Positions 11,389 to 20,155 of a stretch of DNA of 64,000 nt are shown here, in pieces; positions within the stretch are counted from its first letter, which is position 1, and every line of letters begins with the position of its first letter. The notes under the pieces are model-generated. The model was not told the origin of the DNA. It saw only the letters and a program-made list of their open reading frames with translations, and ran no database searches. Both the position numbers and the translations under genes were made by a program. The DNA comes from Arabidopsis thaliana (taxonomy: Eukaryota > Streptophyta > Magnoliopsida > Brassicales > Brassicaceae): NCBI RefSeq assembly GCF_000001735.4, contig NC_003074.8, positions 310,101 through 374,100 of the forward strand. The letters run 5' to 3'.

Positions 11389-12740
11389 TTTTTCGATTTC
11401 TTTGTACGATCAACCTTGTATTTCTTTCTTGGTCTCTTGATGAATTGATGATGATCTTTAGATCCCTTTAATCTTTCTTTCACAAGAAATTAACTAGGAC
11501 TGTTGTTAATCAGTTGTTGTTTTTTAATAAAAAAATGTATTAGTCGAACTTAGAGTAATAATTAGACAAAACATTAAACGAAATATTTCCCATTATGTTA
11601 CTAGTATTTTATTCGGCGGCGATGCATGCCCTGTCATACTTACATTTTGGGACCACATTCAAAATCATTTTTCCAGGTCTCATTTAGTAACTTACCATTC
11701 AAAGTTTAACTTAAATCTGATAACTAACAAATTTAGTATACTAGCCGACAAAGAAAAAAAAAACAAATTGATTAGTATAATACTAGCCGACAAAAAAAAG
11801 ATTGACTGAATATATGATGATCTCTCTTATTCTTTAAATTTTTTTATAAAAAAAATCTCACTCAGTTGATAGATCACACACACCACCAATGTTTACTGGT
11901 AGCTTTTAAATAGAAACTATTTTCTAACAATAGCTTATTCCTCTATATACAACAATCAACATTTGCCTACCCAAAAAAAAATAAAAAACAATCAACATTT
12001 GATTCAGAAAATATCTATATTCAAAATGTCTACTGGGCCTGGGGGAGTCTTTTTCTGTATGTGTACCCTTTTTTTTTTACAATACAGGTTGCGTTTAATC
12101 GAGGATACAAAGAAATTACCATATGCAGCCACATATAATTGATTGGGTGATGTATGCATTTGATAGTATTTTTTAACCTCGTTTATGTCATTAGTTTCTA
12201 CTGTATATATATTTTGGCTTCATTATCGATAGCGAGATCAGATCATTATTCCGACGGTTCATTTTCTATATTATTTTATAATAAATCTTTGTCATTTTTA
12301 TGTTTTATCTGATGTAATTAAAGAGATAGAATCAGATATTAATGTCTGATTATTTACGGCAATGATTCATTTCGACGAAAGAATTTTCAAAAGAAACAGA
12401 ATAAAACACGTTTTACAGGAGGCATTAATAATCGCAATCATCCGCCATAAATGCTGATACGAATGCAATCTTTCGTTTTAATTATTTTCTCTTGAAGGGA
12501 TCGATCGTGGGAACATCAAGAAGTGATAACGAGGCAAACCAAACATTTATTTATTCTCAAGTATTTTATACTACTCTTACTCTATTTTTGATTTTCTTCA
12601 GTAAAGTTTCACAAGCTAACTTGTACACTTTTATCTTAAAAATGAAAAGAAAAACAAGCACATGAGAGATGAATAGATAACAATATTATACCAAGCTAGG
12701 TTTATACTACAAACATAAGCCGGTGATTAAAATAAAGATG
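11389..12740. other. Intergenic, 1.35 kb, MFS promoter and DUF3339 3' flank
   Basis: AT-rich sequence without a supportable gene. It includes a short local duplication carrying two GCCGAC cores (annotated separately) and scattered poly-T/poly-A runs. No hairpin or mobile element boundary was recognised. Confidence 0.6.
11744..11791. promoter_or_regulatory. Pair of GCCGAC (DRE/CRT) cores
   Basis: GCCGAC is present at 11744-11749 and 11786-11791, each within CTAGCCGACAAA, with the intervening 30 or so bases looking like a degenerate tandem duplication. CBF/DREB factors bind RCCGAC in cold- and drought-responsive promoters. The sites are 356-403 bp upstream of the MFS start codon. Function is inferred only from the motif. 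Confidence 0.4.
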
Positions 12741-12953
12741 TTAGATGTGAATGTGAATTTGAATGGCGATGACCAAAATCGTGATAATAGCAAAGAAGAG
12801 AATGGCATGAACCAATATTGAGATCCCGCTTGTGGTCATGTTGCCGCACTCCAACACTCTCCTCCTCGCCGGCAACTGAAACAGAAGCCCCGGCGATAAC
12901 ACTACGAACAGCACCACCGCAACCGCCACCGGCCCCCAGTCCGCTCCTCCCAT
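12741..12953 (-). CDS. Small hydrophobic DUF3339 protein (copy 1)
   Basis: A single-exon 70-residue protein. It has the family layout: an opening with DWGPV, a first membrane segment (about residues 8-28, ending in LSPGLLFQLP), a short basic loop, the signature TSGISILVHAILFF, a second membrane segment and an Ile/His-rich tail. The role of DUF3339 proteins is unknown; they are usually called small membrane peptides. It is paired divergently with a second family member 972 bp away, the arrangement of At3g01940/At3g01950 as I remember it. Confidence 0.9.
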   Translation of the reverse strand: MGGADWGPVAVAVVLFVVLSPGLLFQLPARRRVLECGNMTTSGISILVHAILFFAIITILVIAIQIHIHI

Positions 12954-13481
12954 ATCTACCTCAATTAGAGCTCCAAAAAGATTTGATCGTCTTATTAGGT
13001 GTCAAAGCACTACTTGGAACAATATTACATATACACACACAAGTGTATTAATGCACTTGGTATATATATATTGTACGTGTGATAATAGGTGTGTTTTGTG
13101 TACTTTTTTGAAATTCAGAAACTATTGAGATTATTTAAGGATGACAAAAGAAGGCAGATTGAGACTTGACCAGTATCTTTCTTTCTTGTTGGATGGATAT
13201 ATACATTTAGTGGCTATGTATATAAAGTTAAAGTGTTTGATACTTGATTGCGTTTATTGGTTTGGTTTCGATTCTTTTGCTTTCCTCATGTGGATCTTAT
13301 CCCTATTTCATTACTAATACTACGTGATTTGATTAATAACCGCGTTAGTGCATAATAAAATTATGGTGTTAAAAAAATAAAAATTATGGCGTTAATTAGT
13401 GTATTGTGTATTATTTTTGCGATTGACGTTTTAAAATTACTTCAGTATATATATGACTTATATATGTTGCATGAATATTAT

Positions 13482-13536
13482 TACATCCGTCAGAAGCGGA
13501 TGGACTTCCCTTAAACTCAGAACCGGAGCAAGAACG
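13482..13536 (+). pseudogene. Fragment similar to ACR6 exon 5 (ACT-domain repeat gene)
   Basis: This stretch matches 21431-21483, inside exon 5 of ACR6, in the same orientation. I count about 48 identical bases, three substitutions and a two-base length difference just after TACATCCGTCA. The extra bases break the reading frame, and the equivalent of CCCATAAAC now reads through a stop in the shifted frame. No other ACR6 exon is recognisable nearby, so this is a fragment and not a gene copy. Similarity fades after 13536, though short matches to the GAGAGGAGA region may continue into the tandem repeat that follows. Source could be ACR6 or a paralogue elsewhere. Confidence 0.7.
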
Positions 13537-13553
13537 TAAGGTGTTATATGTTG

Positions 13554-13638
13554 GCTTATGAATTGAAATGCCTTAAGAGGAGAATCATATGCTTGCTTAT
13601 GAATTGAAATGCCTGAAGAGGAGGAGAATCATATGCTT
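13554..13638. repeat. Two-copy tandem repeat (41 and 44 bp)
   Basis: Copy 1 is 13554-13594 and copy 2 is 13595-13638; both begin GCTTATGAATTGAAATGCCT and end AGAATCATATGCTT. They differ by one substitution and a three-base GAG insertion in copy 2. The repeat directly follows the ACR6-like fragment. Confidence 0.9.
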
Positions 13639-13925
13639 GGCCTTCAAAACAAGCAAAATACTATCGATCTAGATATTTAATTATTTTTTTGTACAGATAA
13701 TTTAAAATACTATATCAGAGAATAGTTCTTTCCTTCATCCCACAAACTTGAGAAGAACCCTCCACTTTTGTCCAGCCCAAGCCACATATATATTATTAAT
13801 TAATCGTATTGACATCAAGTTCATTCTCACATTTACGCGTACATTATAAATATAAGCACATAATAAAGTGGTAGATGTTTATAGAGAGACGTATATTATA
13901 GCTAGAGAAGAAACAGAAAACAAAG

Positions 13926-14138
13926 ATGGGGTTGGACTGGGGACCGGTGCTAATGTCGGTAATTTTCTTCATCGTGTTGAGCCCTGGAGTTTTGTTTCAG
14001 CTGCCCGGAAAGAGCAAAGCGGTTGAGTTCGGTGGGTTTCAGACAAGCGGCCCCTCCATTGTCATCCACACTCTCCTCTTCTTCGCCTTCATCACCATCT
14101 CCCTCATCGCCCTTCACATCCACATCTACGCCGCCTAA
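13926..14138 (+). CDS. Small hydrophobic DUF3339 protein (copy 2)
   Basis: A single-exon 70-residue protein, the divergent partner of the gene at 12741-12953. It begins MGLDWGPVLMSV, has a first membrane segment ending in LSPGVLFQLPG, the signature TSGPSIVIHTLLFF, a second membrane segment and the tail LHIHIYAA. The two copies share length, motif order and the HIHI tail, which indicates an old inverted duplication. Function unknown. The leader is short and A-rich, with AAAGATGG around the start. Confidence 0.92.
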   Translation: MGLDWGPVLMSVIFFIVLSPGVLFQLPGKSKAVEFGGFQTSGPSIVIHTLLFFAFITISLIALHIHIYAA

Positions 14139-14480
14139 TTAACCCTACCTTCCCCTTCACGTCATGGCTCCTTTTCTTCATTTCTTGATTTCTGATTTTC
14201 TTGTGGAATACTGTTAGTTCCTTCTTTTATGGTTGGTTCATTTATCAAGAATAATCATTTTTATGAACCATGTATATTGTCATAATTAAGTTCCCACTTT
14301 TTATTTTGGTTTTGAGATTTCAAAGAGTAAGAGTAACTTATCTCGCCTACTTATTACAGACCCCAAATAAAAGCTTTAATTCCCACTAATATCTTATCTT
14401 GAAGCAACGTAGAACAGAACTTATGACTTACGTATAATATAACTAGGTCAACGTACGTAACTCCACTTAAATCCTAAAAG
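14139..14480. other. Intergenic, 342 bp, convergent 3' flanks
   Basis: 3' flanks of the DUF3339 gene and of the DUF761-like gene. No further feature seen. Confidence 0.6.
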
Positions 14481-14987
14481 TCAATTTTCATCATCTAAGC
14501 TAATAACAGTCGTCAGTTTCTCACAATATTGGTCCGCCTTAAACCTCTCTCGAACCGAAGAGATATAAGAAGCGGCTCTAGCGTCAACGCAGTCGTCCAC
14601 TCCGTTAATACCTCTGCCGATCAGCTTCTCTGCCATCATGTTCAGCTTCTTTTCCATATCCTTACCCTCAGGAGCCAAGGCTGCCAGTCACTAATTATAG
14701 ACATGTATATATGAAAGATAGATAGCTATAATTAGCTAAACTAGATTTAAAAGAAAGGTTAATTACGTACATGGTTGAAGGAGGAAGCTAACTTTAGGAG
14801 GGAGAGGCGTAGTGGCAGTTACGTAGTTGTTGAAATCAGGTTGACGAGCGTAGGAAGTCGTAGTGGAAGAAGTGTAATGAACATTATTATAAAGGTCTTG
14901 GGAAGGAGTTGGAGATTTCACAGCTTTGCAAAAGGGCATTAGCTTAGCTATCATGAACCCTCTTGATCTCCTTCTGTTCATCTCCAT
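14481..14987 (-). CDS. Small DUF761-like protein, uncharacterised
   Basis: Two exons (14771..14987 and 14481..14680) give 138 residues. The intron splits a Ser codon; the alternative acceptor 10 bases upstream would run into a stop. The N-terminus is basic (MEMNRRRSRG) with a short hydrophobic stretch, and the middle is rich in Ser, Thr and Pro. The C-terminal part VDDCVDARAASYISSVRERF matches the VDxxAxxFIxxFxxxx pattern of DUF761 / cotton-fibre-expressed proteins. The function of that family is largely unknown. The position matches At3g01960. The weak point is the N-terminal half, which I could not tie to a family. Confidence 0.75.
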
Positions 14988-16513
14988 GATATTACAACTC
15001 TTTTTTTCTTTCCCGATCGAGATCTACCTGTAGCTGGTGTTTCATGCATTCAAACATAGTGTGTTGTTGCGTAGATATATATGGGAGGGTTTCGTTATGT
15101 TGTGACGAATACATGCAGGGAGATAGAGATATCAAAGACGCGTGGTCCTTCGTCTTGCAATAATATCACTCAGAAGCATAACATGTTGATGACGAGATCT
15201 CAACTTTCAGGCTCAAACAGCCACGACGACACATCTCATTTTACAATTTAAAATATATGATATATGTGTAATTATACAGTACAGGGTTCAATCCTTACGC
15301 ACTATATTTACGCTCCTTAATTATCTATCTTCCGCGGTAGACAGATGATACGGACGATTTATGAGAAATATCTCGGAGAAAATTTATAAGATATATCTTG
15401 TAGTTCAATTAATAGATATATTATTCTCTAAGTTCTATATGAAATAATGGATGGCGCAAAGCCGCAAACTCTACAATTTCTCATTGCAAAACATATTTTC
15501 CCAATTGCTATATAAAAAAAGAACATAACATTTTTCCATTCAATGGGTTCGGAAAAAAGTGAAAGTGTTGAGATTAAGGAACCGTTATTTTATCCGTGTT
15601 TAATAAATTTTGTGTAACTAACTTTTTCGTATAACTTTTGAAAAGAATCAAGAAAATGTGGATAAGTTTCGATTTATGTAAGAATGTGAATTAATTTATT
15701 CGTGAGAGATTAATATAAAGAAATTCACAAGCGAATAACATTATCTTCGTGCGGTATTGTGGCGGCGGTAAATTAAAACGCAACAATTTGAGTTTGATAA
15801 TTATTACGAAAGACTTAATTAGCTAAATCTGTAAAATAACATTATCTTCGTGCCGATGTCATCAAAACACTCTAGAATAGAAAAGGAAGAAAGCATATCT
15901 TTTGAGAAGATTCTGACTGTTATGTGATCTATATATATTCTGTTGCATATTTGCTTTTGTGTTAAATGGTCCAATGGTATAATCCAATAATATCACCATA
16001 TTCCGGATGACATGGTCCTTGGTTCTTTTTGTAAAGATTTGGGCTTGTTGGGCTGACTTGACATTATGAAAAACACGAGAGCCCAGGCTAATGGGCCTAA
16101 CAAAGAAAGCGTCCTCCGTTCTAAAGCGAAACGTGAAGCATATTCGCAATTGGATCCAAGAAGAAACCTCAAAGTTAGCTTTCGTACTCTTTCTCATCTT
16201 CATCTCCACAATATCCTTAGCTTGTCACTAGTTTTGGAATAATCGGTAGGTTTGGGATACATAACATTGTTTTTGTAGATGATAGACTCATCATTGCTTC
16301 TTTATGTTTGGTAATTTGATGATGAATATACTTTCGATTACAGGGCAGCCGAGACTAAGACACCAAAGCAGATGGATTCAAAGGTCCCATAAAGACAAAG
16401 ATAAGGATTAGTATTTTTGAGATATGTGAGTTGCTGCTAGTTTAAAAGTAAAGGTCTGATGGTGTGAGCCCAACGTTTTTGGGAAAGTAAATATTACAAT
16501 CCAATTCCTCTAA
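14988..16513. other. Intergenic, 1.5 kb, with a possible small gene at its right end
   Basis: The first 1.05 kb is AT-rich without a supportable gene. From about 16030 the base composition becomes more balanced, with GGGCTT, GGGCT and TGGGCC site-II-type elements followed by a short membrane-type open frame (see 16091-16231). This pattern is typical of a small expressed gene. Confidence 0.5.
16091..16231 (+). CDS. Candidate 46-residue membrane micro-protein
   Basis: An open frame of 46 codons starts at 16091 and ends in TAG at 16229. It reads as a basic amphipathic N-terminal half (KKASSVLKRNVKHIRNW) followed by an acidic pair and one strongly hydrophobic segment (residues about 29-44, LAFVLFLIFISTISL). 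A plausible intron follows at 16246-16343 (GTAGG...TTACAG). The same frame after the TAG and across that intron stays open for a Lys-rich stretch ending at TAA 16390-16392. Use of an earlier GT at 16224 would bypass the TAG with a different tail. Site-II elements lie just upstream, one of them overlapping the ATG, which weakens that start. I know no family for it. It may be a real small gene, a decayed exon or chance. Confidence 0.25.
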   Translation: MGLTKKASSVLKRNVKHIRNWIQEETSKLAFVLFLIFISTISLACH

Positions 16514-17059
16514 TCATTCCTTCAAGCAAAAGGGAGGGAAGATGTGCATTTGTGTCAAGATGTGGTGGAAATTATCAGAGGGTTTATCAACGGCATGTGT
16601 ATGAACACCTTGGTATGTCGTCACCACCACTCCTTCGTCTCCCCATTGCCTCTGCACTTGCTTCTTCACTCTGCATCCTTCTTCTGTGCACTTATAATAG
16701 CTCCTATATATATATATATTCATATTTTACATGTATGTATATGAGTCTCTTATTTGATCACCATAGCAAGCATACAGTATCATTCATTGATGATTAAGTA
16801 CGTACCTGGGGAATGGATTGTTCTTGACTGCTTTTTGGCCGTACTTCCTCCACCTGTATCCATCATCCAGTATATCAACCTGGCTTCTTGTCTGGAACGC
16901 GTACCTCGCTTCTCTCTCTTTCTTCTTCTTCTTACTCCTTGGCTTCTCTTCGGATGATGTTGTCGGCTGAGCAGAGTTGTCGACCCCATGAAACTCTGTC
17001 AAGCGAGGATCAACCGATGATGAACATGGAAACAACACATCACACCTCCTATCCTCCAT
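16514..17059 (-). CDS. WRKY45: WRKY transcription factor, group IIc
   Basis: A 147-residue nuclear transcription factor from two exons (16806..17059 and 16514..16703). The WRKY domain carries WRKYGQK at residues 70-76 and a C2H2 zinc site (C90, C95, H119, H121). The intron sits at the conserved Pro-Arg position (FPR/SYYKC) typical of this group. A lysine-rich patch at 41-49 can serve as nuclear signal. It binds W-boxes (TTGACC/T). In Arabidopsis WRKY45 is described as raising phosphate uptake through PHT1;1 and as acting in ageing. Two W-box cores lie in its own upstream region (17322-17327 reading TTGACC on the minus strand; 17496-17501 TTGACT), fitting auto- or cross-regulation, though this is inference. 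Confidence 0.96.
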
Positions 17060-17646
17060 TTCTTAACTCCCTCTGCGTTTATGGTGGGAACTTGAAAAAA
17101 GCCAAGGAGGGGAGGGAGAGAAAGAGAGACGTACACGGTAGCGAAGATGCCAGAGAAAGTGATATATATTGAAAATATGGCTACATTAGCGGATCCATCA
17201 CAGAAAAAGAGTTTTGTGGAAACAAAAAGGTGTGGCGGCTACATCATTCTGATTTATATTATTATATATGCAACTCCTTCAAATTTTGGTTCAATGGATT
17301 CAAATTTCAAACATATTTCTTGGTCAAGAATCAATATGCATCTAGATCTCTGAGGTAATCATTCTTTTCTTATTTGATTTACAATTTGGATTAGCAAGGT
17401 TTCCAAGATAATATCCAATATCACGTGTATTTGAGGTTCACCTACCAAACTTGATTGAATTCAATAAACAATGAGCTCGAATGATGTTGAGATTGTTGAC
17501 TATTTTGGCTCTTTGCTTTCTTCTATACTTGTCAAAAGTATATAATCATTGATTCCATGGATTATTCATCCCTCCATAGTTATTCAAACTTGATTCATAT
17601 TCACTTTTTACACACAACATAGAATTATAATAATACTAGGCATTGA
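17060..17646. promoter_or_regulatory. WRKY45 promoter region with W-box cores
   Basis: 587 bp between the WRKY45 start and the 3' end of the dehydrogenase gene. W-box cores are at 17322-17327 (minus strand) and 17496-17501 (plus strand). The rest is AT-rich. No additional gene seen. Confidence 0.5.
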
Positions 17647-18733
17647 TCACATGTAGGATTTGAGACGGGGTCGCGTAAGGGACTGCGCTCCATCCACCAA
17701 GACAGTGGTGCCTGTCATGAAGCGTGAGCCATCGCTGATCAAGTAGATAACAGTGGAGTAGAGGTCTGTGTCCGGGTTGAGCCACTGGCCGAGGGGTGCA
17801 GCGTCCTTGACCAGCTTCTGCGCTCGGTCTCTTCCCACAGAAGCTGTATACTCATCATCCAGATGCAGCCCTCTAGAGATCATGTTGACCCGTATCTTGT
17901 GCTTCCCGAGACTCATGGCTGATGCCTGAAACCCAATCATCAACAAACATATTCAAGTTACGAACGCGATGTGTCTAATTAGGAGCTAGGATGCATACCC
18001 GGACGAGCTGGTGAATAGCGGCAGAAGTTGAAGCGTAGGCATCAGCGCCAGGGTAAAGCGCCCTCTCTCCGCTGGCGATAGTGGCCATGAAGACAATGGA
18101 GCCTCCTGATCCATGGTCCTTCATCCTTGTGGCTACAGCCTTCAAGAGAAACCATGGAGCGGTGAGATTGATCTTTGTGATTCTGTGGAACTCATCTTGA
18201 GAGACTTGAAGAATGTCCTGCACCTTTCCTGCAAGAAAGAAAGATTGTTGAATAAAGGAATGATCAACACACAAGAGCATCAAAGGCAGGGTAGTGAAAA
18301 ACAAGAAGCAAATTAAACCTTGGTAGGTATAAGAGTTGAGAAAAGCATCGAAATGGCCGGAAAGTTCCCATGCCTTTTGGACAGCGGCATGAAAAGCAAC
18401 TTCAGAGTCAGATTCCATGTCGAGTGCTATAACATCGGCAGGGAAGGCTCCCTCAATGGAATCTCTAATCTTGTCTACAATGCTCCTTAGGGAACCCTCA
18501 TTTCCCATCATTACCAACCTAGCAACAGTACATTGCATTTTTTGAAGGTTAACTATAGACACCAAAGTCAACCACAACACAAATCGGGGCTAGAAGAAGA
18601 AACACAGGATAGGAGGAAAGAAGACAAAATGAGAGACTCACTTGCAACCGTGTTTGGCTAGATGGAAAGCGATGTTTCGGGACACCTCGTCGCCGTTGGA
18701 TGTCATCAACACTCTCTTCGCCGGATTTTCCAT
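17647..18733 (-). CDS. Short-chain dehydrogenase-like Rossmann protein with degenerate active site
   Basis: Four exons (18642..18733, 18319..18518, 17999..18228, 17647..17925) give 266 residues of a classical SDR-length Rossmann protein. The catalytic Tyr (Y162) and a Ser near residue 150 are present. The usual YxxxK is Y-A-S-T-S, so the lysine is replaced by Ser166. The cofactor glycine motif TGxxxGxG reads TSNGDEVS, and the NNAG motif is also altered (FLNSY). It therefore probably binds NAD(P) poorly, uses an unusual mechanism, or has a non-enzymatic role. Frames and splice phases are intact, so it is not a pseudogene. Position matches At3g01980. Substrate unknown. Confidence 0.9.
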
Positions 18734-20155
18734 TTTGCCAAAGTAACTCTTTATAAAACAATTCAGCAGATTCAACAAGACTTAAGGGAGGGAGGGAGTG
18801 AGATTGATTCGATCGCCAATTCTAAATAACTATAAAGAGTGGCTGCAAAAGCTCTTACCGGAACTGTGTCTGTGTGTTACCAAAACGGCGAAACAAAGCA
18901 AATAATTAATGCCTAACCACATGATCCACCACGTTCTGTTGTTACCTTCTTTAATTTGTAGATAGAAGAAGATGGTGATTGATAACGGAGATGTATTTTT
19001 TTCTTTAATAAAAAGCCCACTTCAAGGCCCAGATCCATTTCTGTACTTTGTAGGTTTTCCAACTTTCCCGGCGCCGGAAGCAAGCGTAAGTTATCACTGT
19101 TCCCCAACCAAATTCCATCATATCCTATTATCCTACTACTAATGGATCCATCTCCAAGATTCCTAATTTCACTTTGCTACAAACTTATTTCGTGTTTTTG
19201 GTTTATAATTAATAGCCGTTGTTGGTTATGAATATGTAAGCATAAAAGGCATTTGGGAGCTCCAGACAGACAATGAATCATCAACATCAGGTACTCTGTC
19301 TTTCGTTTATGTTTCTGTTCCATTCTTTTGAAATATATAGAGGAGGAACTTGTTATTAGCTAGTCCATTGATCAACACACAAAGAGTGAGAATGAAAGCA
19401 ATTCCTCCAACCAAAAGGATGCTTTCCCTTATTGATTTAGTTGGACCAATATATAAAGAGAACAAAGGAGGGTGTTGGTAGGTAACAAAAGATTCTAGGT
19501 GGTGGGAGGGTAGTGGATTTTTGAAAACCGTGTGTTGACTTAATGAAAGAGGTGTAGAGTAATGGGATTGTGAGAGTGTTAAATAATAAAAGACTAGGAT
19601 ACGAAATCATTGTGACATGTCAATTTTTCAAGTGGGTGGTGGAATCCGCAACAAAATATAAAATAAGAAAAATGCTTTGCTTGCTTGCTTGCTCTACTTT
19701 GCCTTCTTTTTGCAACCAACATGACGTTATGCTGGAAAGGAATCAAATTGTTACTTGGTCATGCACCTGTGAACGTTACGGAGAGGTCTACCTCAAGATA
19801 ACGAATGATCTATTATACTAGTAAATACCACATCTTGCTTGAGAAGGAGAATATAATCCCCTTTATGATCATCAAATTGACCCCAAATCTTCACCCGACT
19901 TTTGGTAGTATTCGAACAATTATAACAGAATCTAAAAGTTGCTGTGCCCGTGCCACGTCATCTCTAAGAATCTTTAGTGGCACGTGCTCGATCAACTAAT
20001 GAAAACAAGGTTCGGTTCCGGTGGCCTACCATTTTTATCCTCCTTCAACTTCCCTCTCCCTCTCTCTTTTAGGAATTTTCCTCAGAAATTGGAGGACTCA
20101 CACTCTTCTGGGTTTCTGCTGCAGCCAAATCACCAAGGAGATACATACTACAACC
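18734..20155. other. Intergenic, 1.4 kb, divergent promoters of the SDR gene and ACR6
   Basis: Contains the SDR promoter at left and the ACR6 promoter and leader at right. Short open frames have no family features. A tiny ATG frame at 19273 followed by a GTACTC donor-like site could mark a non-coding leader exon of ACR6, but this is not supportable alone. No mobile element recognised. Confidence 0.5.

Larger units (their letters stand above)
12954..13925. other. Intergenic between the divergent DUF3339 genes
   Basis: Holds both promoters. The left half is ordinary AT-rich DNA. The right half contains a stranded ACR6-like exon fragment (13482-13536) followed by a 41/44-bp tandem repeat (13554-13638), both described separately. 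Confidence 0.7.

Noticed and set aside
15283..15293. GGGTTCAATCC, similar to a tRNA B-box
   Set aside because: No paired acceptor, D or T stems can be drawn around it and no A-box lies at the right distance.
15862..16209. 115-residue open frame on the minus strand
   Set aside because: It is antisense to the candidate micro-gene and has no family features; composition is that of a shadow frame.
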